Shown: positions 49,441-58,960 of the stretch, piece by piece | Position numbering within the stretch: position 1 is the first letter of the stretch | Layout of the letters: the number at the start of each line of letters is the position of its first letter | From: Actinoallomurus bryophytorum | Lineage (GTDB): Bacteria > Actinomycetota > Actinomycetes > Streptosporangiales > Streptosporangiaceae | NCBI RefSeq assembly: GCF_006716425.1 | Contig: NZ_VFOZ01000001.1 | Location: forward strand, 6,944,001-7,008,000 | Direction of reading: 5' to 3' | Length of the DNA stretch: 64,000 nucleotides | The notes under the pieces: model-generated | Databases searched by the model: none | What the model was told of the DNA's origin: nothing | What the model saw: only the letters and a program-made list of their open reading frames with translations | Translations under genes and position numbers: made by a program

Positions 49441-52289
49441 CAGCCCGGCGAGGTCGTGTCGGTGTCGGTCTCGGGCAGGTCGGCGAGCGCGTCGCGCAAC
49501 GCGGCGCGGGAGGTGACGCCCAGCTTGGGGAAGATCTGGTACAGGTGGTAGCCGACGGTGCGCGAGGACAGGAACAGGCGCTCGCCGATCTGCTTGTTCG
49601 ACAGGCCCGCCGCCGCCAGCTGGGCGATCTGGCGCTGCTGCGCGGTGAGACCCGCGTCGCTGGTGGAGGTGGGCCGCTCGCGCTGGATGCCGGTGGCGCG
49701 CAGTTCGCGTGCCGCCCGTGCCGCCCACGGCCGGGCGCCGAGGTGCTCGAAGGCGTCCGCGGCGTCGCTGAGATGGACGCGAGCGTCGGACGGGGACTTG
49801 GTGCGCCGGAGTCGTTCGCCGTACGCCAGGCGGATGCGCGCCAGGTCGAAGGGCCACCGGTCGGCGTCCGGCGTGCGCAGCGCCTGTTCGAACAGGTCCC
49901 GGTGATCATCGTCGGCCGCCGCCATGGCGGCGGCACCGGCGACGGTGAGTGCGAGGCGGGACGACAGCTCGGCGAGGTGCGCCTCCTGCGCGGCCGCGAC
50001 GTGGGCGGCGGCCTCGGCGGGACGGCCGGATCGGGCCGCCGCCTCCACCAGCTCCATGACCAGCCACAGGGCGTTGGGAACATGCGAGGCCAGCTGCCCG
50101 GCCGGGCTGACGGCACCGGCGCACCGGTACGCCTCGTCGAAGTCGCCCTGGGACAGAGCGGCGAAGGTCTTGACGTGCCACGCGTAGGCGGACACGAGGC
50201 CGGCCCGGCGGGGTGCCGCCCAGCGGCTCATCTCTTCGGTCAGGGACCGGCTCGTGGCCTGGTCGCCGCGGCCGGTGGCGACCAGGGCCTGCAGGAACCG
50301 GCCGGTCCACCGCAGCAGCGAGTAGTTGTGGGCCTCGCACAGGGCGACGCCCTCGTCGGTCAGCACCTGAACCTCGTCCCATCGTCCGGCGAAGTAGGCG
50401 TCGTTGCCGAGCAGGAACAGCGCTTCGATGGCGGACGTCACCGCGCCGCCTTCACGGCCGTGACGCACGGCTCGCCACAGCGGCTCGCGGCAGTCGCCGA
50501 CGCGGTCGAGGTAGCTGCCGGCGATGGCGGTGCGAACGATGCGCGCCGGGCTCGTCTCCGTGGGCAGCCGGCCGATCAAGGCGTCCAGCTGACCGAGCAC
50601 GGGCTGGGCGCGCCGGGCGGGGTCACTGAAGGCGTTGGCCAGGATCGACAGCAAGTGCGGCGTTTGCGGCCGTAGCCGGTCGACGGCGGTGTGGAACGCC
50701 GGCCACAGCTCCGGCCGCCCGCCGAAGAACGCCACCATGAGCAGGGTGTAGAGGCCCTCGATCAGCGGCTTGTTGTGGGCGTCGCCCGGCTCCGGGAGCG
50801 CCTCGATGGCGCCGACGAGCAGGCGATGGGCGTTGTCGATGTCGCCGGTCTCGTTCAGCAGGTGGTACGCGCCGGCGACGGCTCCGGCGAGCGAGCCGCC
50901 GTGTTGTGGATCGGCTCGGCGGGCGGCGTCCATCAGGGCCGGCACCTCACGCAGATCGCCGGTGACGATGGCGCCCAGATAGGCGGCCTCCGCCAGGCGG
51001 CTGGAGCGGTCGGTGCCGGCGGGGCTGATATCGGCCGCCCTGAGCAACTGGGTGATGGCGCTCAGCGAGTCGCCGCGGAACAGGTTCGTGTGGGCGACCT
51101 CCTGCAGCAGCGCGGCCACCTCCTCGTCCGGCCCGGTGCACGCCTCCGCCAGGTGCCAGGCACGCCGAGCCGGCTCGTCCGCCCGTCGCTCGGCAAGGAT
51201 CTGGTGGGCACGCCGGCGTTCGTCGTCGGTGGCGAGCTCCACGACGGCCGACCGGATCAGCGGGTGACGAAACGACAGGCGGGCGGTCGCGCCGTGAATG
51301 GAGATCACGTGTGATCGATCGGCCGTCACCAGGTCGGCTGCCTCCGATCCTGGTTCGCCGTACCGCAGGACGTTCAGGTCCCCGGTCCCGTCCAGGACGG
51401 CCAGCAGGAGCGCGTGACGGGTCCGCGTCGGCAGGCCGCGGATACGCGCGGCGAACACTTCCTGGAGGCGGTGCGTCAGTGGCAGCGTGCCGGTGCCCGT
51501 ACGGTCGGCGTGCTGTGAGGTCAGCGCGATCGGCAGCTCCAGCAGTGCCAGGGGGTTGCCCTGAGCCTCCTCCAGCAGCCGGCGCCGCGAACGGAGGCCG
51601 AGAGCCGGGTACCGATTGCCGAGGAGGACTTCCGCCGAGGCGTCGGACAGCGGCCGGAGGTCATGTGCGCGGATGCCGGAGCGGTCTAAGAAACCGTCCT
51701 CGCCGGTACGCGCGGTGGCGAGGAAGCCCACCTTCGTCCCGGCGGCTCTGCGGGCGATGAATCCCAGCACCAGGGTGCTGACCTGGTCCAGCCAGGGCAG
51801 GTCGTCGACGACGATCAGGATCGGAGTGGTGCCGGCGGCTCGCGTGAGCAGTTCCAGCGCCGCGTGGGAGATCGTCATCCGATCCGGCGCCACGCCCTTG
51901 TGCAGTCCGAGGGCGCTGCGCAGCGCCATACGCTGCACATCGTCCAGTTGGTCGAGGTGGCCGCCCAGCAGCGGAAACAACACCTGGTGCAGGCCGGCGA
52001 AGCTGACGTTCGCTTCGAACTGTGCGCCGGCGGCGCGCAGCAGCCGCAACCCGGCCGAGACGGCGTAGGAGCCGGCCGCTTCGGCCAGCGCGGACTTGCC
52101 GACGCCGGCATCACCGGAGATCACCAGGGCGCCGCCGTAAGCCGCGACCTGGTCGACGAACGCGCGTACCGTTGCGACGTCCTCGTCTCGCCCCACCAGC
52201 GGCATCACATCGCCGGGCTGCGCCGAACCTGACGGTACGCCCGGCGTGGGGGCGCGGTTCGCGGGCCGGGCATCTTCAGGCCGGCTCAC
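49440..52289 (-). CDS. LAL-family LuxR regulator with ATPase domain
   Basis: 949-residue STAND-type regulator (large ATP-binding LuxR). Walker A GDAGVGKSALAE near residue 60, Walker B region ILIVVDDLPWLDQ, a long helical TPR-like middle, and a C-terminal LuxR helix-turn-helix (GLTAQQRQIAQLAAAGLSNKQIGERLFLSSRTVGYHLYQIFPKLG). LAL proteins sense a ligand and oligomerise to activate transcription, frequently for secondary metabolism or for sterol and sugar use. It stands at the left of the P450/hydrolase gene set, which it probably regulates. The start codon lacks a strong ribosome site. Confidence 0.9.
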   Translation of the reverse strand: MSRPEDARPANRAPTPGVPSGSAQPGDVMPLVGRDEDVATVRAFVDQVAAYGGALVISGDAGVGKSALAEAAGSYAVSAGLRLLRAAGAQFEANVSFAGLHQVLFPLLGGHLDQLDDVQRMALRSALGLHKGVAPDRMTISHAALELLTRAAGTTPILIVVDDLPWLDQVSTLVLGFIARRAAGTKVGFLATARTGEDGFLDRSGIRAHDLRPLSDASAEVLLGNRYPALGLRSRRRLLEEAQGNPLALLELPIALTSQHADRTGTGTLPLTHRLQEVFAARIRGLPTRTRHALLLAVLDGTGDLNVLRYGEPGSEAADLVTADRSHVISIHGATARLSFRHPLIRSAVVELATDDERRRAHQILAERRADEPARRAWHLAEACTGPDEEVAALLQEVAHTNLFRGDSLSAITQLLRAADISPAGTDRSSRLAEAAYLGAIVTGDLREVPALMDAARRADPQHGGSLAGAVAGAYHLLNETGDIDNAHRLLVGAIEALPEPGDAHNKPLIEGLYTLLMVAFFGGRPELWPAFHTAVDRLRPQTPHLLSILANAFSDPARRAQPVLGQLDALIGRLPTETSPARIVRTAIAGSYLDRVGDCREPLWRAVRHGREGGAVTSAIEALFLLGNDAYFAGRWDEVQVLTDEGVALCEAHNYSLLRWTGRFLQALVATGRGDQATSRSLTEEMSRWAAPRRAGLVSAYAWHVKTFAALSQGDFDEAYRCAGAVSPAGQLASHVPNALWLVMELVEAAARSGRPAEAAAHVAAAQEAHLAELSSRLALTVAGAAAMAAADDDHRDLFEQALRTPDADRWPFDLARIRLAYGERLRRTKSPSDARVHLSDAADAFEHLGARPWAARAARELRATGIQRERPTSTSDAGLTAQQRQIAQLAAAGLSNKQIGERLFLSSRTVGYHLYQIFPKLGVTSRAALRDALADLPETDTDTTSPG

Positions 52290-52633
52290 CGGACGCCCCG
52301 TTCGTCTGCCCGGTCAGTACACATGTCCGTCATGTTCGCCCTTGACGGGCGAACCGTCTACGTTCTCGGGCAGTTCATTCGCTCGCCACTTTCCGCGAGG
52401 CCCCCGCGGTGGCGTCGAACCGCGGGCGGACTGGTCGGTGGAGGCCTCCCTCTCACAGGTTAGGTAGCCGGGCCGTCGGCCAGGTTCAGTCAAATGACTG
52501 GTTCTCTGGCACGGCACCCGATCGCGGTGGTGCCATTCATGGCAGGGTTATACCTTCTCAATGGCAGGAGCAATTCCGGCCCATTGGGCCTCGGGGATTT
52601 CCGTGACGGCCTGCCGACCGAGAGGGCGGATAA
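52290..52633. promoter_or_regulatory. Divergent promoter region, LAL gene and secreted hydrolase
   Basis: Holds CAGTCA-AA-TGACTG at 52487-52500 (perfect 6-bp arms), which extends to the sequence repeated at 49425-49440; GTTCGCCC-TTGAC-GGGCGAAC at 52334-52354 just before the LAL start; and CCCGCGGT-N8-ACCGCGGG at 52403-52426. These are good operator candidates for autoregulation and for the rightward gene. Confidence 0.5.
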
Positions 52634-53701
52634 ATGCCAATCGATTCCGGAGCTTCCCGATCTCGCATGAGGGCGCTAGTAGCGCTCGCGGCCCTGATGG
52701 CCGCCTCGGTCGCCATTCCGGCGCGTGCGAGCGCTGCGGCAGGCGCCACCTGTCGGGATGTTCACATTCCGGTGTCGTTCACACCGGGAGGAGCGAAGAA
52801 CCAGCGCATCTACGGCGAGCTCTGCACGCCGGCGGGATCCCGCCCGCGCGTGATCCAGGTACTTGTCCACGGGACCACCTACGACCACAACTACTGGGAC
52901 CTGCCCGGGTTCGGCGGCCGGTACTCCTACGTGAAGCACACCGTCGCCCGGGGATACGCCGCACTGGCGATCGACCGTATCGGCGTCGGCCGGAGCTCGC
53001 ATCCGCTCAGCGCACTGACCACCGTCGACACCGACGCGGACACCCTGCACCAGGTCGTACAGGCCGTCCGCTCGTCCGCTTTCCCGGGTGGCGCCTACCC
53101 CCACGTCGTGCTGGTCGGCCACTCCTTCGGCACCCTGCTCTCCGAGCTGGAGCTGAGCGAACACCACGACGCCGACGGGATCATCGCCACCGGCTGGTTG
53201 GCCGGCCTGACGAAACCGGTGCCGACGGCCGGTCTGGTCGCGCGAAGTTACAGTGCCCTGCTCGATCCGGCGTTCGCCGGCCGGCGATTCGACCCCGGTT
53301 ACCTGACCACCCGGCCGGGCACCCGCGCCTTCTTCTACCAGGCGGGTACCTACGACCCGGCCGTGCTCGCCGAGGACGAGCGGCTCAAGCAGACCTACAC
53401 GGCCGGCGAACTGGCGACATTCGTCCGGCCACTGGTGCTCGACCGCCCCATCGAGCGGATCACCGGGCCCGTGCTTCTCGTGTTGGGTGAACACGACGTC
53501 TTCTTCTGCGGACTGACCGGGGTGGACTGCTCCACGAGCGAACGGGTCATGCGCAGCCAGGCTCCCCACTGGAAAGTGGCGTCCTCGCTGCAGGTGTACG
53601 TGCAAAAGGGCGCGGGCCATGACATCGGCCTGTCCTACAACAACACGGCCGGTTTCGCCGCCGAGGACACCTGGCTGACCGCCGAGTTCCCCCTCGGCTG
53701 A
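52634..53701 (+). CDS. Secreted alpha/beta hydrolase
   Basis: 355-residue hydrolase with an N-terminal signal peptide (MRALVALAALMAASVAIPARASA). LVHGTTYDHNYWDLP gives the oxyanion region, GHSFGT the nucleophile, GEHDVFF the acid and GAGHDIGLS the His. It is clearly paralogous to the cytosolic hydrolase at 56721-57656 (shared YDHxYWD, YSYV, ALAIDRxGxGxSS blocks), which has no signal. No clear ribosome site is seen. The pair, inside and outside, suggests a pathway whose ester or lactone is cleaved or made on both sides of the membrane. Confidence 0.88.
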   Translation: MPIDSGASRSRMRALVALAALMAASVAIPARASAAAGATCRDVHIPVSFTPGGAKNQRIYGELCTPAGSRPRVIQVLVHGTTYDHNYWDLPGFGGRYSYVKHTVARGYAALAIDRIGVGRSSHPLSALTTVDTDADTLHQVVQAVRSSAFPGGAYPHVVLVGHSFGTLLSELELSEHHDADGIIATGWLAGLTKPVPTAGLVARSYSALLDPAFAGRRFDPGYLTTRPGTRAFFYQAGTYDPAVLAEDERLKQTYTAGELATFVRPLVLDRPIERITGPVLLVLGEHDVFFCGLTGVDCSTSERVMRSQAPHWKVASSLQVYVQKGAGHDIGLSYNNTAGFAAEDTWLTAEFPLG

Positions 53702-53712
53702 GCATATGAGCC

Positions 53713-54882
53713 CTAGTGAAAGGTGACCGGCAGCGTGGTGAGGCCGCGGGTCACCGGACCGCTCCTCCAGTCGGGTTCGTAGCCGTCGGCGATGCGGTAT
53801 CCGGGCGCCATGGCGAGAAGTTCTTCGGCGACGATGCGCATTTCCAGCAGGGCGAGGTGCTCGCCGATGCAGCGGTGGATGCCGGAGCCGAATGCCACGT
53901 GCGGGTTGCGGTCTCGAGGGCAGACGAACTCCTCCGGCCGGTCGAAGACGGCCGGGTCGTGGTTGGCGGAGCCGAACACGAGCAGGGTGCGTTCCCCGTC
54001 CTCCAGTGTCTGCCCGGCCAGCTCGGTGCCTCCGCGTACGGTGCGGGACAGGGTGGCCACCGGAGCCTCCATGCGCAGGCTTTCGTCGATCATGCTCGGG
54101 ATGAGCGCCGGGTCGGCGATCAGCCGGTCCTTGAGGCCGTCGACGGTGGCCACGTGGTAGATCATCGTGCCGATACCGTGGACGGTGGTCTCATGCCCCG
54201 CCGCGACCAGCAGTAAGATCATGCCGAGCTTCTCCTCGGGGGTGAGCGGCCTTCCGTCGAACCGGCCCGTGTTGATCACACTGATGACGGTCTCGTCGTC
54301 GTCGCGGTCGAGGTGGCCGGAGATGTATGTCGCGAACTCCTGCGTCACCCGCTCGTTCTCCGCGTGATCGCCCGTGGCCGCCGTCGTCAGGAGCCGGGTC
54401 GTCCACTCCACGAACTGCTCGCCGTCTTCGGGCGGTAGCCCGAGAATCACGGCGATCGCCATCGGCGGCAGGTAGCGGGCCAGCGTGGGAACGAGATCGG
54501 CGCTGCCCTGCTCGATCAGTTCGGTGAGCCGGTCCCGCACCAGCCGGCGCAGAAGCGGTTCGTAGCGAGCCGCACCCTGCCGGGTGAACTGCCGCTGAAT
54601 GATCCTGCGGTACGCGGTGTGCTCGGGCGGGTCGAAGGCGATCGGCGGCGACAGGATGCCATGGACTCTGGGGATCGAGGCGCCATCGGCACTGCTGTAG
54701 GTGTGCGGATCGCCGGTCACCTCCTTGACGGCCCCGTGAGTCAGCACCGCCCAGAACCCCCCGTACCTGGTGCTGTGCACGACCGGGCAGCCCTCCCGGA
54801 CCTCCGCGAACACCTCGTGCATACGCGGCGCCAGCCATGGGTCGATGTGGTCGAACTCCCACCCGCGAGATTGTGCGGTCAT
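53713..54882 (-). CDS. Cytochrome P450 (1 of 3)
   Basis: 389-residue soluble class I P450. I-helix motif LLVAAGHETT, K-helix ESLRMEAP (ExxR), heme loop FGSGIHRCIGEHLA. Needs a ferredoxin and reductase, which are not encoded nearby. Last gene of the leftward operon P450-hydrolase-methyltransferase-dehydrogenase-P450. Its stop lies 12 bp from the convergent secreted hydrolase. Substrate unknown; the early GILSPPIAFDPPEHTAYRR segment is typical of bacterial secondary-metabolite and terpenoid P450s. Confidence 0.92.
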   Translation of the reverse strand: MTAQSRGWEFDHIDPWLAPRMHEVFAEVREGCPVVHSTRYGGFWAVLTHGAVKEVTGDPHTYSSADGASIPRVHGILSPPIAFDPPEHTAYRRIIQRQFTRQGAARYEPLLRRLVRDRLTELIEQGSADLVPTLARYLPPMAIAVILGLPPEDGEQFVEWTTRLLTTAATGDHAENERVTQEFATYISGHLDRDDDETVISVINTGRFDGRPLTPEEKLGMILLLVAAGHETTVHGIGTMIYHVATVDGLKDRLIADPALIPSMIDESLRMEAPVATLSRTVRGGTELAGQTLEDGERTLLVFGSANHDPAVFDRPEEFVCPRDRNPHVAFGSGIHRCIGEHLALLEMRIVAEELLAMAPGYRIADGYEPDWRSGPVTRGLTTLPVTFH

Positions 54883-54961
54883 GTTGTCGGGCCCTCTCTC
54901 GATACGAGCGGTGGTTCAGGACAAGGCATCCCGGCCACCTCTCCGCGCTGTCATGACCGGC

Positions 54962-55897
54962 TCAGAGCGCGAGTGCGTCGTCGCACTGGTACGCGTGCCG
55001 GCGGATCACATCCGCGGCATGATGCAGCGCGTACCCGTCGTGCTGCGCGAGCTGCCATTCGTGAACAGGCGACACGTGGTTCGAGCCGATGGTGATCGGT
55101 ACACCGATGGCGACGCCGTCGATGTCGTATTCGCCGTGAAGCGGCACGGCGGCGCACCAGTCCGACAACGCACGCGAGGCGAGGTCGTGAATCATGCGGG
55201 CCACGCCGGCCGCCGTGGTCCAGGCGGTCGTGCGGGCGACGCCGAGCGCCGCCCAGCGCGCGTACCAGCCCCTGATCTCAGCGCTGACGGACCGCTGTTG
55301 CTCCGGAGACAGCCGCACGGGCACCCCGCCCACGCGGATGCGGTCGAACAGCGGCACGCACCCATCGCCATGCTCGCCGACCACCCAGCCGACGACGTCG
55401 GAGGCGTGGGCGCCGAGGGCCTGCCCGACGGCGATTCGCAGACGGAGGCTGTCGTTCCAGGAGTAGCCCAGGAGCTGGTGGCGGTCGATCCGCGCGGCAT
55501 GGCCGAGCCAGGTGGTCAGGGGATCGACGGGGTTGGTCACGACGATGACGTGGCCGGACCAGTCCGCGGGCAGCTCGGCGAGCGCGCGGAAGTACGGGCG
55601 CAGGACCTCGATGTTGCGGGACAGGAAGTCCAGACGCGAGGCCAGGGGTTCGAAGGGAACGGAGGCGGTGATCACGACCACGTCGCTGTCCGCGAAGTCG
55701 TCGATGTCGCCGCTCCGTACCGCCGTGTCCCCGAACGGGGTCACGCCGCCCAGGTCCATCAGCTGGCAGGCGACGTACGGGCTGCGACGCCCGAGCAGCG
55801 TCACCTCGCATGGGTCGGCCGAGGTCAGCAGGGTGTAGGCGAGGGCCGACCCGACGCCGCCGTAGCCGCCGACGATGGTGACCTTGGTGGGGCTCAT
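54962..55897 (-). CDS. Lactate/malate-type NAD dehydrogenase
   Basis: 311-residue L-lactate/malate dehydrogenase superfamily protein: VTIVGGYGGVGSALAYTL, the VTNPVDPLTTW segment, the catalytic His in VVGEHGDGCVP and the closing PITIGSNHV. The substrate-binding Arg loop near residue 85 (VPFEPLASRLDFLSRN) is unlike standard LDH or MDH, so the substrate is probably a different 2-hydroxy/2-oxo compound. Its ATG overlaps the methyltransferase stop (ATGA). It is unusual to find this primary-metabolism fold between a methyltransferase and a P450 in one operon; a dedicated tailoring reductase is likely. Confidence 0.82.
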   Translation of the reverse strand: MSPTKVTIVGGYGGVGSALAYTLLTSADPCEVTLLGRRSPYVACQLMDLGGVTPFGDTAVRSGDIDDFADSDVVVITASVPFEPLASRLDFLSRNIEVLRPYFRALAELPADWSGHVIVVTNPVDPLTTWLGHAARIDRHQLLGYSWNDSLRLRIAVGQALGAHASDVVGWVVGEHGDGCVPLFDRIRVGGVPVRLSPEQQRSVSAEIRGWYARWAALGVARTTAWTTAAGVARMIHDLASRALSDWCAAVPLHGEYDIDGVAIGVPITIGSNHVSPVHEWQLAQHDGYALHHAADVIRRHAYQCDDALAL

Positions 55898-56688
55898 CGA
55901 GCGCCTCCTCGGGATGCGCCGGGCGTGCGCCGCCCGGACGCGGCGATCCAGCCGAACGAGCACATGAACGCGCCGGGGTCGGCCGATGCCTCGTGGAACG
56001 CGGTGACGAGGCCGGGGTCGATAGCCCGGCCCAGTCGCGGCCCGGCCGCGTCGACGGTCTGCGAGTAGAACCCCGCCCACGCGGATCCACCGTGGTAGAA
56101 GGGCACTTCCATCACGGTGTCGGCGACCTCGAGGCCGGCGTCGTGCATCGCGCCCGCCAGCTTGTGGCCGAGCCGGAAGTCGATGCCTTCGCGGCGGCCC
56201 CACCGGCACCACGCCGACCAGAAACGGTGGTGCGGTGGTACGGCGTTGAGCATGCTGCTGGTCGCATCGGGCTCGACGATCAGCAGCGATCCGCCGGGCT
56301 TCAGCGCGACGCCGCACTTCTTGATCACCTGCCGCCATTCAGGCAGGTGGTGAAGAAGCGCGCGAACGGTGATGAGGTCGAACGCCGACTCCGGCAGCGG
56401 GTCGTCCACCGCGTCGAGCCTGTCGATGACGACGTTGTCCGGGTGGCGCGCCTGGGACAGAAACCTGGTGTCCAGATCGGTGGCCAGCACGCGACCTGCC
56501 GGCCCCACCCGGGTCGCGATCCAGTCGGAGACGGTGCCCAGCCCCGCGCCGAGTTCGAGGGCGTGCCATCCAGAACCGATCCCCGCGGCCTCCAGGGCTC
56601 TACGGTGCAGGGGGTCGAGCAGACCAGCCAGACCCTGGAGACGGCGGCACTCACGGTCGCCGTCATTGGCAAACACATAAGAATGCAT
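55894..56688 (-). CDS. SAM-dependent methyltransferase
   Basis: 264-residue class I methyltransferase. Motif I is ALELGAGLGTVSDW, the acidic residue after strand 2 is in VLATDLDTRF, and the post-motif LITVRALLHHLPEW resembles UbiE/CmoA-like enzymes. The opening YVFANDGDRECRRLQGL is that of actinomycete small-molecule methyltransferases. Start ATG 56688 with a weak TAAGG site; its stop overlaps the dehydrogenase start. Third gene of the five-gene P450 operon. Confidence 0.87.
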   Translation of the reverse strand: MHSYVFANDGDRECRRLQGLAGLLDPLHRRALEAAGIGSGWHALELGAGLGTVSDWIATRVGPAGRVLATDLDTRFLSQARHPDNVVIDRLDAVDDPLPESAFDLITVRALLHHLPEWRQVIKKCGVALKPGGSLLIVEPDATSSMLNAVPPHHRFWSAWCRWGRREGIDFRLGHKLAGAMHDAGLEVADTVMEVPFYHGGSAWAGFYSQTVDAAGPRLGRAIDPGLVTAFHEASADPGAFMCSFGWIAASGRRTPGASRGGAR

Positions 56689-56720
56689 GAGCCTTACCGC
56701 CCAAACGATCGCATGGCTCG

Positions 56721-57656
56721 TCAGACCAGGGAGTCGAGCCAGTGCAGGATGAGTTCGTAGCTGGTGCGGGCGTTGCGGTGCAGGTTGATGTTGTGACCGG
56801 TGGCCGGGACGACCTGGAAGCTGAAATGCTCGGGGGCCTTTCCCTTCACCCGGTTGACGGCCTGGTAGGTGTCGATCTCGATGTCGTGGTCGAACATCAG
56901 CACGTCGTTCTCTCCGACCATGGCGAGCACGGGAGCGTCGATGAGGTTCCACGCGTCGGCGGCGGTGCCCATGTCGGATATCTCGCCCAGGGTCATGACG
57001 CCCTTGATCTTCTCGTCCAGGTCCAGGACCCGCGGATCGGTGTTCTCGGCCACGTAGAACGTGGGGACCCGGGCCTCCGGCCTGAGGGTGAGGTACCCGT
57101 CGTCGACAAGGCCGTACAGGTGTGCCACCACCGGATCGTCGGTGACGTTGTGGAATATGAGCGCGGACCGGGGGTCATCGTCCCGCGCCCCGGAATCGAT
57201 GCCCACGTGCCCGGTGAAGACCACGGCGTCGACATCCTTGTGGCTGCCGGCCTCCGCGCCGGCCACGGTCGAGCCGAACGAATGACCCACCAGGACGACG
57301 CGGTCGAAGGCCCTCCCCGCGAGGCTGCCGTCGCGTGCGGCGGTGACGATCTGGTGCAGGGCGCCGGCCTGTGCGTGGACGCTGTTGAGCCGGCCCGGTG
57401 GCCGGGAGCTGGCACCTGATCCGACGCGGTCGATGGCCAGCGTGGCGTGCCCGGCACGGCGGCAGTGTTCGACGTAGGAGTAGGTCTCGCGGTCCAGCGG
57501 CCAGTCCCAGTACCGGTGGTCGTAGCCGCCGCCGTGCAGAAGGATCTGGAGCTCGTTGCGGGCAGGGGACTCCGGGACGGTGAGCCAGCCGGCCACCGAC
57601 CATTCGGTGCCGAGTGGGGAGGTGCAGCCGATGCGCACCTCGGTCCGATCGATCAT
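56721..57656 (-). CDS. Cytosolic alpha/beta hydrolase
   Basis: 311-residue hydrolase without signal peptide, paralogous to the secreted one at 52634-53701. LLHGGGYDHRYWDWP, GHSFGST nucleophile, GENDVLMF acid and ATGHNINLH His. AAAGGAG precedes the ATG at 57656; the frame extends further but has no better start. Second gene of the leftward operon, 72 bp after the first P450 gene and 32 bp before the methyltransferase gene. Confidence 0.88.
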   Translation of the reverse strand: MIDRTEVRIGCTSPLGTEWSVAGWLTVPESPARNELQILLHGGGYDHRYWDWPLDRETYSYVEHCRRAGHATLAIDRVGSGASSRPPGRLNSVHAQAGALHQIVTAARDGSLAGRAFDRVVLVGHSFGSTVAGAEAGSHKDVDAVVFTGHVGIDSGARDDDPRSALIFHNVTDDPVVAHLYGLVDDGYLTLRPEARVPTFYVAENTDPRVLDLDEKIKGVMTLGEISDMGTAADAWNLIDAPVLAMVGENDVLMFDHDIEIDTYQAVNRVKGKAPEHFSFQVVPATGHNINLHRNARTSYELILHWLDSLV

Positions 57657-57727
57657 TGCAGTGCTCCTTTCGGGGGAGGGACGGAGCGTGCGGCGCGCCG
57701 GCGGGTGACGGATCGACCGCCCGGAGG

Positions 57728-58960
57728 TCACACCGGATGGGGGACGACGTTCAGATCGGCGAGGCCGTTGGCGACGAACGACGGCAGGCGGGCGGGCTGG
57801 TCCCCGGGACGGGCGAGGGCGAGGTCGGGCAGGCGGGTGAACAGCGTGGCCAGGGCGATCTCGGTCTCAAGCCGCCCGAGGTGCGCCCCGAGGCAGAAGT
57901 GGGGTCCGTCACCGAACGCGAGGTGCTCCTTGCTGGCGCGTGTCGGGTCGAAGCTTTCCGGGCAGTGCGGATGAACCTCCGGGTCGCGTCCGGCGGCGGC
58001 GAAGCCGATGATGATCGGATCGCCCTTGCGGATGACGACGCCTTCGCCGAGATCGATGTCCTCGATGGCGAAGCGCATCGGCATGTGCATGGCGGGGCCC
58101 TCGTACCGCAGGGATTCCTCGACGATGTCCTGCCAGCCGATCGTTCCCTCGCGGACCCGGGCGAGACTGCCGGGGTCGGCGAGCAGAATTCCGACGGCGC
58201 TGGTGATGAGGTTGACGGCGGTCTCGTAGCCCGCGCCGATCACCAGGAACAGGGTGTCGAGCAGCACGGGTTCCGGCATGGGCTCCTCGCCGGCCTCCGC
58301 GGACCGGAGCAGGTCGCTGGCCAGATCGGCGGCCGGATGCTCCCTCTTGTACCGCAGCAACTCGGTGAACCGGCTGTGGACTTCGGCTTGAATGGCCACC
58401 GCCTGCTCCGGGTCGACGGACGGATCCAGGACGGCGTGGATCGCCGCACCGAGTTTTCCGCGCATGTGGTCGGGGACACCGAACAGGTCGCAGATGACGG
58501 TCATGGCCAGCGGCAGCGCCAGGCCCTGCCGTACGTCGACCGTCGTCCCAGGCGGCAGGGCGGCGAGCGCCTCGACCAGGTGGTCAGCGGTCGCCTGGAT
58601 CTGCGGACGCATCTGCGCGACCCGCCGCGGCGAGAACGATGGGGCGATGCGGTGCCGGAACCTGCGGTGTTCCTCACCGTAGGCGTTGAAGAAGCTCTGC
58701 ATGAAGACGATGGGGGCCAGGGGCCAGCCTTCGGGTACGTCGGCCAGACCGGGCCAGTGCCGGCGGGCGTCGCGCGAGACGCGCGGGTCGCGGGTCAGCG
58801 CCTGGATGACGTTGTACCGGGTGACCGACCACGCGTGAACGGGCCCCGGAAGCTCGACGAGCACGGCCGGTCCCTGGGCACGCAACGCGGCGGCCTCCGC
58901 GTGCGTCGCACGGGCGGTGGGATCGAGAACGGGACATGTGGGCTGGGACGAGGACGGCAT
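57728..58960 (-). CDS. Cytochrome P450 (2 of 3)
   Basis: 410-residue P450. The I-helix reads LFLVIGAGYETAVN: Tyr stands in place of the usual His/Asp before the conserved Glu-Thr pair. K-helix ESLRYEGP and heme loop FGDGPHFCLGAHL are standard. It is the first gene of the leftward operon. Similar to CYP105/107-type actinomycete tailoring enzymes by overall pattern; no substrate can be assigned. Confidence 0.92.
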   Translation of the reverse strand: MPSSSQPTCPVLDPTARATHAEAAALRAQGPAVLVELPGPVHAWSVTRYNVIQALTRDPRVSRDARRHWPGLADVPEGWPLAPIVFMQSFFNAYGEEHRRFRHRIAPSFSPRRVAQMRPQIQATADHLVEALAALPPGTTVDVRQGLALPLAMTVICDLFGVPDHMRGKLGAAIHAVLDPSVDPEQAVAIQAEVHSRFTELLRYKREHPAADLASDLLRSAEAGEEPMPEPVLLDTLFLVIGAGYETAVNLITSAVGILLADPGSLARVREGTIGWQDIVEESLRYEGPAMHMPMRFAIEDIDLGEGVVIRKGDPIIIGFAAAGRDPEVHPHCPESFDPTRASKEHLAFGDGPHFCLGAHLGRLETEIALATLFTRLPDLALARPGDQPARLPSFVANGLADLNVVPHPV

